Assembly: GCA_024742875.1 (NCBI GenBank)
Contig: JANSXP010000060.1
Span: 1-43,254 of the forward strand
From: Planctomycetaceae bacterium
Lineage (GTDB): Bacteria; Planctomycetota; Planctomycetia; Planctomycetales; Planctomycetaceae
Reading direction: 5' to 3'
Length of the DNA stretch: 43,254 nucleotides
Part shown: positions 9,795 through 19,050 of the stretch, piece after piece
Position numbering within the stretch: the first letter of the stretch is position 1
Layout of the letters: every line of letters begins with the position of its first letter
Position numbers and translations under genes: made by a program
Notes under the pieces: model-generated
Told to the model about the DNA's origin: nothing
Seen by the model: only the letters and a program-made list of their open reading frames with translations
The model's database searches: none

Positions 9795-9825
9795 AAGTCG
9801 GCCAACGTATTTCGTCGGCCGACTT
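9795..9825 (-). terminator. Rho-independent terminator of the vWA gene
   Basis: A perfect 9-bp inverted repeat, AAGTCGGCC (9795-9803) and GGCCGACTT (9817-9825), flanks a 13-nt loop that can itself pair (ACG/CGT). The plus strand carries AAAAAA at 9791-9796, so a minus-strand transcript ends the stem in a U tract. The site is 60 bp past the stop of the minus-strand vWA gene and just upstream of the acetyltransferase start. Confidence 0.85.
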
Positions 9826-9884
9826 CTGCTGGGCGCGAGGGACACAGTCCGACGGACTGCGGCCAGTCTGATCAGTGACTGCGA

Positions 9885-11114
9885 TTAAGGAGCCTGCGTC
9901 ACCTTCACATCTTCCTCAAACTCAAAGCCGCGATCGGACGCCTGAGCGGTCAGAACGCCGGTGAGTGCATCGCCCAGAACGACCGGCTGACCGGCCTGCC
10001 CTGGCAGCTGACTCATCAAAAACGTGTGACGTCGAGAGATCACATCCGCCATGCGGCGACGAATGGACTGGCGTTTGGTGATCATCCCGTTCAGCCAGGT
10101 CAGGCGTTCTTCCTCCGACATCGCCTGCAGGGTCTCCGGCATCTTCTCAACAGGCATTTTTGCCAGAGTCACTTTCTTATGCTCCAGCGCGTCAATCAGG
10201 TCGTGATCCACATGATGATACAGGTGGCCGATCTTGGAAGACATCCGGGCGGCAAACGCGTGGGCCGACAGTTTTCGGGCATTGGCATCCTGCTCTCGCT
10301 GGTTGGCGGCCGCCTGATCGCCCCCATTGCCGAACCAGACAAATGTCTCGTTCATTTCTTCGTTCAGCTTCACCAGATCCTCATCCATCGGTGTGGGGAT
10401 ATTGGGCAGATGATGATTATGGTCGATCAGCGAATACCGACCTCCCGAGGTCTCGGCGGCGAGCTGCCAGACTTCATCCGCCGGGTATTTGGGAGACTGA
10501 CAAAAGATGGTATTCACAACGACGCCCCGTTCATTCAGCTGCGGCAGAGCGCTGGCAAAGGTGACCTCACCCTGCTGGAACGATTCGTTACCAGCGATAA
10601 AAATGGACTTGTACACATCCGACTGGGGCGCCCAGTCCAGGTCAGCCACGGCGCGGGAAATCACTTCACCACAGTACTCATCACCGCCTTTGACGTGCAG
10701 CCCAAACAGTGCGGCCGAGACTTCATCCAAATCGTCGGTAAATCCACAGATCTGCCGCAGAGAACCTTTGGACTTGCTGACGAATTGAGTGCCATACTGA
10801 TAGACGGCAATCTCCAGCCGCACGGGCTGTCCGTCGCGCCGCGCTTTGGCCACTTCCGAGACGGCCGTCCACAACTGGCAGCGGGCCTGATCAATGAGCC
10901 CATCCATGGACCCACTGGTATCCAGCAGGATGGCCAACTGTATCAACGGTTCCGAGGCCGACACGGTGGTGGTCGCCGCGGTGGCGGGCGAAGGCAACTC
11001 GGCCTCCATACGTTTGCCGGCAACAGCACCAGCAGATACAGAGAGCAAAATGGCGGCGGCGGCTGGCAGTGTCAGCCACAGTCGCAGCCGGTTAGAAAAA
11101 CGGGGGAAGAACAT
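9885..11114 (-). CDS. Secreted von Willebrand factor A domain protein
   Basis: The 409-residue protein has a signal peptide (WLTLPAAAAILLSVSAGAVAG). The vWA domain begins about residue 57 and has a canonical MIDAS start, D65-T-S67-G-S69-M, in LLDTSGSMDG. The later strand reads FIAGNES, with Asn in the place where many vWA domains have Asp. The C-terminal third is helical and charged, containing many Met and Lys, and ends FEFEEDVKV. It is predicted to bind a protein ligand through a divalent metal in the cell envelope; the ligand is unknown. ATG 11114 has an AAAGG about 8 nt upstream. The gene is a single unit with a clear terminator 60 bp downstream. About 150 bp separate it from the co-directional fasciclin gene, so co-transcription is possible. 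Confidence 0.87.
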   Translation of the reverse strand: MFFPRFSNRLRLWLTLPAAAAILLSVSAGAVAGKRMEAELPSPATAATTTVSASEPLIQLAILLDTSGSMDGLIDQARCQLWTAVSEVAKARRDGQPVRLEIAVYQYGTQFVSKSKGSLRQICGFTDDLDEVSAALFGLHVKGGDEYCGEVISRAVADLDWAPQSDVYKSIFIAGNESFQQGEVTFASALPQLNERGVVVNTIFCQSPKYPADEVWQLAAETSGGRYSLIDHNHHLPNIPTPMDEDLVKLNEEMNETFVWFGNGGDQAAANQREQDANARKLSAHAFAARMSSKIGHLYHHVDHDLIDALEHKKVTLAKMPVEKMPETLQAMSEEERLTWLNGMITKRQSIRRRMADVISRRHTFLMSQLPGQAGQPVVLGDALTGVLTAQASDRGFEFEEDVKVTQAP

Positions 11115-11263
11115 GATGGTGCCTTTCAGGTGTAAGGTGGCAGAAGAACGAAGCCAGCGGCCCGGGACGGTCTGTCGACACAGTGGCCGTCAGGGTGACG
11201 CCCCGGCGCTGTTGCGGATCACCGAGCACCAAACGGCTTTCGGAGTCCAGATGGCTGAGCCGA

Positions 11264-12418
11264 TTAGTGAAGCGAGTAATAGGCCAGATCAATGCCGTGT
11301 CGCAGCACCCAGGCGCGTTCGCCGTTGTGCTTAATGTTTGACGCTCGCTGCAGCGAGGCCTTCAGCACGGCCGGCACGCTGTCGGGCAGTTCGTAGCCAC
11401 CATCCACAATTTCGCGGCACACGTTTTCGTACAGTGAGGCACACGTTTGCGTATCGCCGTTGTTAAACGCCCGACTGCCTTTGGCCACCGCTTCTTCCAG
11501 CAGGCGACGGCTGTCAGCGGCCGTCAGTTTGGGAGGCAGCAGTACGGCATCGATAATGTGAATCACACCATTGGACGCTTCCACGTCTGCTGTCACAACG
11601 CGGCTGTCGTTGATCTGAATCCCGCTGCCACCAAGCTGGATTTTGACTTTACGTCCCTGCAGCGTCTTTGCTGCGTCCACCTTCACAGCATCGCGGGCGT
11701 AGACGCGACCTGGCACCACGTGATACGTCAGAATACTGATCAGCTGCCTGCGGTTCTCCGGTTTCAACAGGGACTCCACGGTACCGGCCGGCAGTTTGGC
11801 AAACGCCTCATCGGTTGGAGCAAACACAGTGAATGGCCCCTTCTGAGACAGTGTTTCCGCCAGTTCGGCTTCCGTCACGGCCGCCAGCAGCGTGGAAAAC
11901 TGACCGGCCGCAGCCGCGACTTCAGGGATGGTGCTGCTTTCGGGCATCAGCACTTTATCGATCACGTGAATCACGCCATTGGAGCATTCGATGTCCGTAA
12001 CGGTCACAATGGAATCGTTGATCACCAGACGACCGTTGTTGCGTCGAATGTCAACTTCCTGACCGTTGACTGTGGCGGCTTCTGACAGTCCGAAGGCTGT
12101 GCGGGCTGACACTTTTCCGGCCACCACGTGATAGGTCAGAATCGATGTCAGCTTGTCTTTGTTTTCCGGCTTCAGCAGACTCTCCAGAACGTCGGCTGGG
12201 ATGCGGGCAAAAGCGTCGTCTGAAGGAGCAAAAACGGTGAACGGCCCATCGCCCTTCAGCGTATCCACCAGACCAGCCGCCTTGACGGCCGCCACCAGTG
12301 TCTTGAAATTGCCCGCTCCCACGGCCGTGTCCACAATGTCGCCTGCCTGTGTTGCGGGAGCCGCCATCAGCGACACGCCGGTGACCAGCAGACAGGCCAG
12401 ATGCATTCGAATTCTCAT
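11264..12418 (-). CDS. Secreted protein with two fasciclin (FAS1) domains
   Basis: The start is ATG 12418 ([11 protein letters not shown]), preceded by AAGGA about 6 nt upstream; the product of 384 residues opens with a signal peptide ending near ATQA. Two FAS1 domains follow at about residues 26-150 and 160-290. Each has the FAS1 hallmarks: [13 protein letters not shown] or [19 protein letters not shown], and NGVIHVID or NGVIHIID. The last 90 residues are a helical tail with two cysteines ([10 protein letters not shown]). FAS1 proteins act in adhesion on the cell surface. The gene is divergent from an ECF sigma / RskA-like anti-sigma pair and has its own copy of the same promoter motif at 12500-12526. 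That suggests it is a target of that sigma factor, as MPT70/MPT83 are of SigK in mycobacteria. Confidence 0.93.
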   Translation of the reverse strand: MRIRMHLACLLVTGVSLMAAPATQAGDIVDTAVGAGNFKTLVAAVKAAGLVDTLKGDGPFTVFAPSDDAFARIPADVLESLLKPENKDKLTSILTYHVVAGKVSARTAFGLSEAATVNGQEVDIRRNNGRLVINDSIVTVTDIECSNGVIHVIDKVLMPESSTIPEVAAAAGQFSTLLAAVTEAELAETLSQKGPFTVFAPTDEAFAKLPAGTVESLLKPENRRQLISILTYHVVPGRVYARDAVKVDAAKTLQGRKVKIQLGGSGIQINDSRVVTADVEASNGVIHIIDAVLLPPKLTAADSRRLLEEAVAKGSRAFNNGDTQTCASLYENVCREIVDGGYELPDSVPAVLKASLQRASNIKHNGERAWVLRHGIDLAYYSLH

Positions 12419-12499
12419 CTCGTTTCCTTTTCGTTTTGATGTGCAGATGTGAAAAACGAGTGACGACGTCCCGGGCAGAAAGCCGCCACTCAATCGGCA

Positions 12500-12526
12500 C
12501 TTCGCGGAGGCGATACAATCGGATGC
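12500..12526 (-). promoter_or_regulatory. Candidate ECF sigma promoter for the fasciclin gene
   Basis: Read on the minus strand, GCATCC (12526-12521) is followed by a 15-nt spacer and GCGAAG (12505-12500). The same -35, spacer length and near-identical -10 occur before the sigma gene on the opposite strand, and the 10-mer TCTGCATCCG is shared by both. The -10 lies about 80 nt before the fasciclin ATG. From memory, mycobacterial SigK promoters resemble CCATCC, 16-17 nt, CCGAAT, which is close. The motif was found by eye and start sites are not mapped. Confidence 0.7.
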
Positions 12527-12593
12527 AGAGCGGGGAACGTTTTTTTACCGCACCACAACAAGTTTTTTTCAAGCCACTTTTCTGTAAAAATCT

Positions 12594-12620
12594 GCATCCG
12601 CAGGCCGCCTGTCTGCGAAT
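12594..12620 (+). promoter_or_regulatory. Candidate autoregulatory ECF promoter for the sigma / anti-sigma operon
   Basis: GCATCC (12594-12599), a 15-nt spacer and GCGAAT (12615-12620) lie 40 bp before the GTG of the sigma gene. The element mirrors the one at 12500-12526 that faces the fasciclin gene. Matching elements on both strands in one 240-bp divergent region are hard to explain by chance and fit self-activation by the encoded ECF sigma factor. Two T7 tracts (12540-12546 and 12563-12569) lie between the two elements and could act as UP-like sequence. Confidence 0.7.
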
Positions 12621-12659
12621 CCCCTGACAGTCAACACGTGTAACACGTCTGAGTGGTCT

Positions 12660-13208
12660 GTGTCTGAGAGCCTTCTGAATCGAGTGGCTGCCGGTCAGCC
12701 TGCCGCCGTGGCCGAATGCCTGAAACGGTACACGCCGCTGGTGTGGAGCATTGCGCGCCGCCTGTGTCATGATCAGACCGAGGCCGAGGACGGAGTCCAG
12801 GAAGTGTTTATCGACCTGTGGAAGAACGCCGAACGGTTTGACGCGCAGCGAGGCTCGGAAGATGCCTTTGTGGCGACGATCGCCCGGCGGCGGTTGATTG
12901 ACCGGCTGCGAAAACAGGACCGTCAACTCACCGCCACGGAACTGTCTCCAGAGATCAGCGCCACACAGCCATCGGTGGAAAGCTGTCTGCAAAGCCGCGA
13001 AGAGTCGGAAAAGATTCGACGGGCCATGCAGCAGTTAAAACAGGAAGAACGACGTGTTCTGGAACTCGCCATACTGCAGGGATGTTCGCAACAGGAAATT
13101 TCCAGGTGTTTAGAAATGCCACTGGGAACGGTTAAGTCACACGCCCGACGAGGTATTCAGCGTCTGAAAGAACTCGTTGGCCCCGAAACTCCGGGAGCGA
13201 ACCGATGA
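12660..13208 (+). CDS. ECF-type RNA polymerase sigma factor (SigK-like, ECF19-type context)
   Basis: The 182-residue protein has only regions 2 and 4, as ECF sigma factors do. Region 2 covers about residues 20-85, including VWSIARRL, DQTEAEDGVQEVFIDLW and FVATIARRRLIDRLRK. Region 4 covers about 125-175, with LKQEERRVLELAILQG, the helix-turn-helix SQQEISRCLEMPLGTVKSH and RRGIQRLKELV. It would direct core RNA polymerase to ECF promoters. The best start is GTG 12660, which lacks a strong ribosome binding site; a GTG at 12684 is also possible. The stop overlaps the anti-sigma ATG (ATGA), so the two are coupled. Candidate targets are its own promoter and that of the divergent fasciclin gene. Confidence 0.93.
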   Translation: MSESLLNRVAAGQPAAVAECLKRYTPLVWSIARRLCHDQTEAEDGVQEVFIDLWKNAERFDAQRGSEDAFVATIARRRLIDRLRKQDRQLTATELSPEISATQPSVESCLQSREESEKIRRAMQQLKQEERRVLELAILQGCSQQEISRCLEMPLGTVKSHARRGIQRLKELVGPETPGANR

Positions 13209-14179
13209 AGCTGACAGAAACCGAACTGCAAAGACTGCAGGATCTGCTGGCAGACCGCGCCGTGTTTGGCCTGGCTTCTGCGGAAGCGGCCGAACTGGAA
13301 CTGCTGCAGTCGCGCGCCGCGCAGACCTCGCAGCTTCCAGATGCCGTCGAATACGAACGGCTGTCTGCCGATCTGCTGCTGGCGACGACACCACCCCTGG
13401 CGGCACCAGATGCGCTGGTGCAGCAGTTAGAATCAGCAGCCGCCCGTTTTTTTGATCTGCCGGAGTCGGATTCGCAATCCGCAGGCGATCACACGGCCCG
13501 CTCATCGCAGGTTCGCCTGGAACTGGGGCCGTCTTCTCCGGCGGGTCGAAGGTCTGCGTCCGGGGTGTCTGGTCGTGAATCACTGGCGTGGATTGCGGCG
13601 ACCGCACTGGCTGTGCTGCTGATTGTCTCGTGGATTTCTCAGACAGCGCTGCGTGCCCCGGACGAATCAGGTCCAGGAGAACCAGGACGTGGCAGTGCAC
13701 GGGCGGTTGCCACGGGTGAGCCAGGGAACGGCGATGTCCCCGGGCCAGACCCGGTGCCGCAGGAACGCCCAGCCCCTACGCTGCGACAACAGCGTGAACA
13801 GCTGCTGGCCAGCGACGATGCGTTCACACTGCAGTGGCTGCCCAGCAGTGACCCGGCCGCCCTGGTGGCCAGCGGAGATGTGGTCTGGAGCAACGAACGT
13901 CAGGAAGGCTACCTGACGTTCCGAAAGCTGGCCGCCAATGATCCGACCATGCAGCAGTATCAACTGTGGATTATTGATGGGCAGCGTGATCCGGCGCAGC
14001 CTGTGGATGGCGGTGTGTTTGATGTCGAGGCGACAGACGACGAAGTGATTGTTCGCATCGATGCCAAGCTGCAGGTGTTTGACCCACAGGCTTTCGCCGT
14101 AACGATTGAAAAGCCAGGTGGCGTTGTGGTTTCTGATCGCTCTCGTCTGCCGCTGCTCGCCTCACGGGATGCCATCTGA
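13205..14179 (+). CDS. RskA-type transmembrane anti-sigma factor
   Basis: The 324-residue protein has an N-terminal cytoplasmic region of about 100 residues (opening with KLTETELQRLQDLL) that should bind the sigma factor. It does not show the common HxxxCxxC zinc motif. A single membrane segment lies at about 127-146 (LAWIAATALAVLLIVSWIS), followed by a Pro/Gly-rich linker. The C-terminal domain (about 205-320) contains QLWIIDG, GGVFDV, FAVTIEKPGG and resembles the periplasmic RskA domain. It is translated in coupling with the sigma gene (4-bp overlap). The known model for RskA is that stress-triggered proteolysis releases the sigma factor; that is inferred here. Confidence 0.9.
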   Translation: MKLTETELQRLQDLLADRAVFGLASAEAAELELLQSRAAQTSQLPDAVEYERLSADLLLATTPPLAAPDALVQQLESAAARFFDLPESDSQSAGDHTARSSQVRLELGPSSPAGRRSASGVSGRESLAWIAATALAVLLIVSWISQTALRAPDESGPGEPGRGSARAVATGEPGNGDVPGPDPVPQERPAPTLRQQREQLLASDDAFTLQWLPSSDPAALVASGDVVWSNERQEGYLTFRKLAANDPTMQQYQLWIIDGQRDPAQPVDGGVFDVEATDDEVIVRIDAKLQVFDPQAFAVTIEKPGGVVVSDRSRLPLLASRDAI

Positions 14180-14494
14180 TTGCGACAAAGGACGCGCCAG
14201 CCACTCGTCTGACGGCTGACGGTGGGATCTGTGGAACCTGGGACCACTCACGACAGCCCGATTCTGCGTGCCCAGGCCGGTACGACAGGCGGACCGCCGG
14301 AAAAGCAAGCCGCACAGCAAATCGTCAGGTTTCTGTCAGTTCAGCCGAAGTCTCACGAGCTTCAATTGCGTTTGTCCGCGAATTCCATCACGATCGTTGG
14401 CCCTCCGGTCTGTGCGAGCGGGCACCCGTCACCCGGCAGTCTGCCGCCAACAGACACGACAATCGTCCACCGATTCGCAGAAAGGCCACTGGCG
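14180..14494. other. Intergenic stretch of about 315 bp with no supported gene
   Basis: This lies between the anti-sigma stop and the preferred DUF1501 start. The DUF1501 frame is open back to 14222, but the extra 91 residues (Pro, Ser and Gln-rich, no family features) would sit before a Tat signal that must be N-terminal, so I treat them as untranslated. I see no clear promoter hexamers, no strong hairpin with a T run, and no copy of the GCATCC-15-GCGAA motif. Confidence 0.6.
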
Positions 14495-15961
14495 ATGGCG
14501 GCGCGCAACTCTTCCCGTCTGTCCAATCTTTGCCTGCTGACGCGGCGACGCGTGCTCGGTCAGGCGACCACCGGTGCCGGCAGCCTGGCCCTCATGAATC
14601 TGCTGGCCCGTGATTCGCGTGCTCAGGATGATGAGTCGGCGGACACCTGGCAGCCTGGCAGCGGGCGCACACATCACGTCGCCAGGGCCAAACGGGTCCT
14701 GCAGATATTCTGTCCGGGGGCGGCCTCCCATATGGACCTGTGGGAACACAAACCGGCGCTGGAAAAGCGAAATGGTCAGCCGCTGCCCGGGGAAGAAAAC
14801 CTTGTTTCCTTCCAGGGAAAAAACGGCAACCTGATGAAAAGTCCGTGGCCCTTCGCGGCCGCTGGGGAAAGCGGAAAACGCATTTCCACCATGCTGCCTC
14901 ACATGGCGGCACACGTGGATGACATCGCTTTTTTCCATGGCATGCACAGCAAAACGAACACGCACGGACCAGGCTGTGTGTTTATGAATTCGGGTCATGC
15001 CAGCGAAGGATTTCCCAGTGCCGGTTCGTGGACCAGCTATGCTCTGGGCAGTGAAAATGAAAACCTGCCCGCCTACGTGGCAATCACCGATATTCGCGGA
15101 GAGCCACCCAACGGCAAAGCCAACTGGACGAACGGCTTTCTGCCGGCCCGCCATCAGGCCATCATGATGAGCAATCAGCAGCCCATCAGAAATCTTCAGC
15201 GACCACAACAGATTACCGATGGTACGGAAATCGAATCGCGTCGACTGCTGCAGCAGTTCAATACCGCCTATGCTGACACCTATCCGGGAGAAAGCGAACT
15301 GCGGGCCCGCGTCGCCGCCTATGAACTGGCCGGTCGCATGCAGTTATCAGCGCCAGACGTGGCGGATTTGTCTCGAGAGTCAGATGTGATTCATGAGTTG
15401 TACGGCACTCGGGACGGCAACTCGCTGAAAGCCGCCTACGCCAGAAACTGTCTGCTGGCCCGGCGACTGCTGCAGCGCGATGTGCGCTACGTCAGTCTGT
15501 ATTGTGCATCGCGAGCCTCGGGCGTGGATGGTCTGCTGAACTGGGACGCCCACAAGTCTCTGAAGTCGGATTACGAACGTCATTGCCCGATCTTTGACCA
15601 GCCGACCGCCGCGCTGCTGACGGACCTGAAGCAGTCGGGACTGCTGAACGATACGCTTGTGCTGTGGACGACGGAATTTGGTCGCATGCCCACCCACCAG
15701 GCAGGCACGGCCGGACGGGATCACAATCCGGACGGCTTCACCTGCTGGATGATGGGAGCGGGCATCAAGGGGTGCAGCCACGGAGCGACGGATGAATTTG
15801 GCCGCCGGGCCGAGCAGAATCCGACGACAGTCTGGGACTTTTATGCCACCGTCATGCACGTGCTCGGATTTGATCATGAACGGCTCACCTGGTATCACAA
15901 CGGTCTGGACCGCCGCCTGACGGATGTACACGGCAGCGTCATTTCGGAGGTTCTGGCATGA
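14495..15961 (+). CDS. DUF1501 protein with Tat signal (sulfatase-fold, periplasmic)
   Basis: The start at ATG 14495 puts a Tat motif near the N-terminus: TRRRVLG at residues 16-22, then a hydrophobic stretch ending near DSRAQ. AAAGG lies upstream of this ATG. The mature part (488 residues in all) shows DUF1501 features: VLQIFCPGAASHMDLWEHKP, a GMHSKTNTHGPG motif, FGRMPTHQ and the late RDHNPDGFTCWMMGAG with the metal-ligand-like His. The domain has the alkaline phosphatase / sulfatase fold; its reaction is unproven. In planctomycetes these genes almost always pair with PSD1 cytochrome proteins, and here the stop overlaps the start of that partner (ATGA). The pair is thought to act on complex polysaccharides or in envelope redox chemistry, but this is inference. 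Confidence 0.9.
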   Translation: MAARNSSRLSNLCLLTRRRVLGQATTGAGSLALMNLLARDSRAQDDESADTWQPGSGRTHHVARAKRVLQIFCPGAASHMDLWEHKPALEKRNGQPLPGEENLVSFQGKNGNLMKSPWPFAAAGESGKRISTMLPHMAAHVDDIAFFHGMHSKTNTHGPGCVFMNSGHASEGFPSAGSWTSYALGSENENLPAYVAITDIRGEPPNGKANWTNGFLPARHQAIMMSNQQPIRNLQRPQQITDGTEIESRRLLQQFNTAYADTYPGESELRARVAAYELAGRMQLSAPDVADLSRESDVIHELYGTRDGNSLKAAYARNCLLARRLLQRDVRYVSLYCASRASGVDGLLNWDAHKSLKSDYERHCPIFDQPTAALLTDLKQSGLLNDTLVLWTTEFGRMPTHQAGTAGRDHNPDGFTCWMMGAGIKGCSHGATDEFGRRAEQNPTTVWDFYATVMHVLGFDHERLTWYHNGLDRRLTDVHGSVISEVLA

Positions 15962-18900
15962 AACATCGACTGACGTTACCGGGCGGATGGCCTGCGCTGC
16001 TGGCCAGCTGGATCACCATGGCGTCTGCTGTCGGCGGCCTGCCGGGAAACGAGGAGCCCGACTTCGCGAAGGTGGCTGCGATTCTGGAACACCACTGTGT
16101 TCGCTGCCACAACGGGGGAGCCGCCAAAGGCGATTTTTCTCTGGCAACCGCCGCCGATTTGTTTGCCAGCGAGTTCGTGGTCCCCGGGCAGCCGAATGAC
16201 AGCCACCTGATCGACGTGATCACGCCGGATGGTGACCAGCCACCGCGAATGCCTCAGAATGCTGATCCCGTGCCGGCGGAGGCCGTGAGCATACTGCGCG
16301 ACTGGATTGCCGCGGGCGCTCGCTGGCCGGAAGGGCGGGAGCTGTTCGAACGTTCGCGCGCCGATGCCACGTTCTGGTCGCTGCAGCCGATTACCACCAC
16401 CGAATCTCTCAATGCCTCGGCCACCACAGCCTCCGAAATCATCGATCAGCTGATCGATGAGCGGCTGGCCGCTGACGGTCTGACCCGCAACCCGCCGGCT
16501 GATCGCCGCACGCTTATCCGCCGTGCGACCTATGACCTGACCGGCCTGCCTCCCACCCCCGCACAAACGCGCACCTTTCTGAAAGATCGCTCCCCGGAGG
16601 CGTGGTCACGGCTGATCGATCGTCTGCTGGCATCACACGCTTATGGAGAACGCTGGGGACGCCACTGGCTGGACGTCGTGCGGTTTGGGGAAAGCCGCGG
16701 CTTTGAACGTAATGTCATCATTCATGACATCTGGCCGTTTCGTGATTACGTCATTCGTGCTCTCAACGAAGACCGGCCGTTTGATCAGCTGATCAGGGAA
16801 CACCTCGCCGGAGATGTGCTGGCCGCCGATGATCCCCAGTCCACGATCGGGACCGCCTTTCTGGTGGCCGGTCCCTATGACGACGTGGGCAATCAGGACG
16901 CCGCGGCGGCGGCGCAGATTCGTGCCAACACGCTTGACGAAGTCATTCGCGCCACCAGCGAAGCCTTCCTGGGGCTGACCGTCGGCTGCGCGCGATGCCA
17001 CAATCACAAATTCGATCCGATCACCCAGGCCGACTATTACAGCCTGTATGCCACCTTTTCCGGAGTTCGTCATGGCTCAGTCGAATGGGCGACCACAAAA
17101 GCCAGACAGCAGCGCACCGCCCGCCTGCAGCCTCTGCAGCAGGACCAGTCCGCCCTGGAACAGCAAAAGCGTGAGCTGCTGACTGCCATTCTGCAGCGCG
17201 GCCGCGAGCATCTGCAGCAGCACGCAGAACACTGGCCTCGCCCTCCCGTCGATCGCCGGGGCACGGAGGAACGATTCTCGCCGGTCACCGCCAGATTTGT
17301 CCGTCTGGTGTGTGAGTCTCAGGACACCAACGCAAATGCGGCCACCGGTTTTACCATCGAAGAGTTTGAAGTCTGGTCCGCGCCTGCCTCACCCGATGAC
17401 GATCCACAGAATGTCGCACTGGCCAGTTACGGCAGCATCGCTCGCGGAGTCGCCCGACGGATCGAAGACTTTGCCGGCGCCTACGGACCGCAGTTAACCA
17501 TCGATGGAAGCACGGGCGCGCGTTTTCTGGCCGCCAGTACCACGCTGACCATTGAACTGCCGCAGCCGGAACGCATCGACCGCGTGCTGTTTTCCAGTGC
17601 ACGGGACGAAGAGCGTCCGGAGCACGGGTTGTTCCGCTTCGTAGCGGAATACCGGATTGAGGTTTCCGATGACGGACAGTCATGGACCAAAGTGGCAGAT
17701 GGCAGCGATCGGCAGCCGGTCAATCAGGGCCCCCACCTGGATCGACGACTGAGACTGCTGGAAACTACCGACGCAGAGCAAGAGCAGATAGCGGCCATCG
17801 ATCGCCGGCTGCGGCAGACGCGTCAGCAAATCGCACAGATTCCCGGGCTGCCAACCGCGTGGATCGGACGCCGCGTCGCGTCGGACGCGGCGGGGCCGTT
17901 TCATATTTTCCAGGGGGGAAATCCTCAGAAACTGGGCAAGAGAATTCACCCCGCCAGCCTGCATGTACTCAATCCTCTGCGACAGCGAAGACCGGGACTG
18001 ACCGAAGCCGACCTGACGAGCGGCGAATTCTATGAACTGGATGCAGGCGTGCCGGAAGCGGAGCGGCGGCTGGCGCTGGCGAACTGGATTGTGCATCCGG
18101 CCAATCCCCTCACGCGTCGCGTGCTGGCCAATCGCATCTGGCATTACCATTTTGGCACTGGCCTGGTGGACACGCCCAGTGATTTTGGGTTTATGGGAGG
18201 GCGCCCCAGCCATCCCCGCCTGCTCGATGTGCTGGCCAATCAGCTGCAGACGTCCGGCTGGCGAATCAAGGCCCTGCATCGGGCCATCATGCTCAGCGAA
18301 ACCTATCAGCAGGCATCCACATTCGGCCAGGAGGCAGCAAAGATCGACGCGGATGCGCGGTTGTTGTGGCGGTTTCCCCCGAGGCGTCTTTCGGCAGAAG
18401 AAGTGCGGGACACAATGCTGGATGTGGCGGGGCGGCTAACGCGAGAGCCGGACTCCGGTCCCGGCTTCCGCCTGTATCGGTTCCTGCAGGACAATGTCAG
18501 CACGTATGTGCCACTGGATCAACATGGGCCGGAGACCTACCGTCGCGCCGTTTACCACCAGAACGCTCGCTCCTCGGTGGTGGACCTGATGACCGAGTTC
18601 GACCAGCCGGACTGCTCGTTTGGCACTCCGCGACGAGCGGCCACCACGACACCGCTGCAGGCGCTGACCCTGCTGAATCACAGCTTCACTCTGGACATGG
18701 CGGGCGCTCTGGCCCGGCGTCTGCAGGCTGCTCACCCGCAGGCCCTCACGGAACAAATCAACCTCGCCTTTGCACTGTGCTATGGCCGTCCGCCAACCGA
18801 GCCGGAGTCGGAATCGTGCGCCACATTTGTCAAAAGCCATGATTTGGTGGCTTTGTGCCGTGTTCTGCTGAACACGACCGAACTGATCAGTGTCCGATAG
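15958..18900 (+). CDS. PSD1-type cytochrome protein (PSCyt1, DUF1549, F5/8C-like insert, DUF1553)
   Basis: The 980-residue exported protein starts with a signal peptide and a planctomycete cytochrome C-like domain whose heme motif is C47-V-R-C50-H51. The DUF1549 domain follows (GLPPTPAQTR, RYGERWGRHWLD-like segment) and contains a second CxxCH, C344-A-R-C347-H348. Residues about 440-590 look like an inserted F5/8 type C (discoidin) sugar-binding domain (VTARFVRLV, ADGSDRQPV). The C-terminal DUF1553 domain has NPLTRRVLANRIWHYHFG and FDQPDCSFGTPRRA. The likely place of action is the periplasm, with the discoidin part binding a glycan. GGAGG sits 8 nt before the ATG, which overlaps the DUF1501 stop. 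The DUF1501 gene comes first here, whereas the reverse order is also common. Confidence 0.93.
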   Translation: MKHRLTLPGGWPALLASWITMASAVGGLPGNEEPDFAKVAAILEHHCVRCHNGGAAKGDFSLATAADLFASEFVVPGQPNDSHLIDVITPDGDQPPRMPQNADPVPAEAVSILRDWIAAGARWPEGRELFERSRADATFWSLQPITTTESLNASATTASEIIDQLIDERLAADGLTRNPPADRRTLIRRATYDLTGLPPTPAQTRTFLKDRSPEAWSRLIDRLLASHAYGERWGRHWLDVVRFGESRGFERNVIIHDIWPFRDYVIRALNEDRPFDQLIREHLAGDVLAADDPQSTIGTAFLVAGPYDDVGNQDAAAAAQIRANTLDEVIRATSEAFLGLTVGCARCHNHKFDPITQADYYSLYATFSGVRHGSVEWATTKARQQRTARLQPLQQDQSALEQQKRELLTAILQRGREHLQQHAEHWPRPPVDRRGTEERFSPVTARFVRLVCESQDTNANAATGFTIEEFEVWSAPASPDDDPQNVALASYGSIARGVARRIEDFAGAYGPQLTIDGSTGARFLAASTTLTIELPQPERIDRVLFSSARDEERPEHGLFRFVAEYRIEVSDDGQSWTKVADGSDRQPVNQGPHLDRRLRLLETTDAEQEQIAAIDRRLRQTRQQIAQIPGLPTAWIGRRVASDAAGPFHIFQGGNPQKLGKRIHPASLHVLNPLRQRRPGLTEADLTSGEFYELDAGVPEAERRLALANWIVHPANPLTRRVLANRIWHYHFGTGLVDTPSDFGFMGGRPSHPRLLDVLANQLQTSGWRIKALHRAIMLSETYQQASTFGQEAAKIDADARLLWRFPPRRLSAEEVRDTMLDVAGRLTREPDSGPGFRLYRFLQDNVSTYVPLDQHGPETYRRAVYHQNARSSVVDLMTEFDQPDCSFGTPRRAATTTPLQALTLLNHSFTLDMAGALARRLQAAHPQALTEQINLAFALCYGRPPTEPESESCATFVKSHDLVALCRVLLNTTELISVR

Positions 18901-19050
18901 CCGCCGTTCGGGCGGCTGTGCGGGGCACACGCTGTGCACGAGGCCACCATGCGGTCATTGGGAGCGTGTTCCGCACGCGGGCCGATTCGCAACCGAACAC
19001 TCGTCGGGTATGATCCGCGGTACGCTTTCGTTTTTCTGTCTGAGAACACC

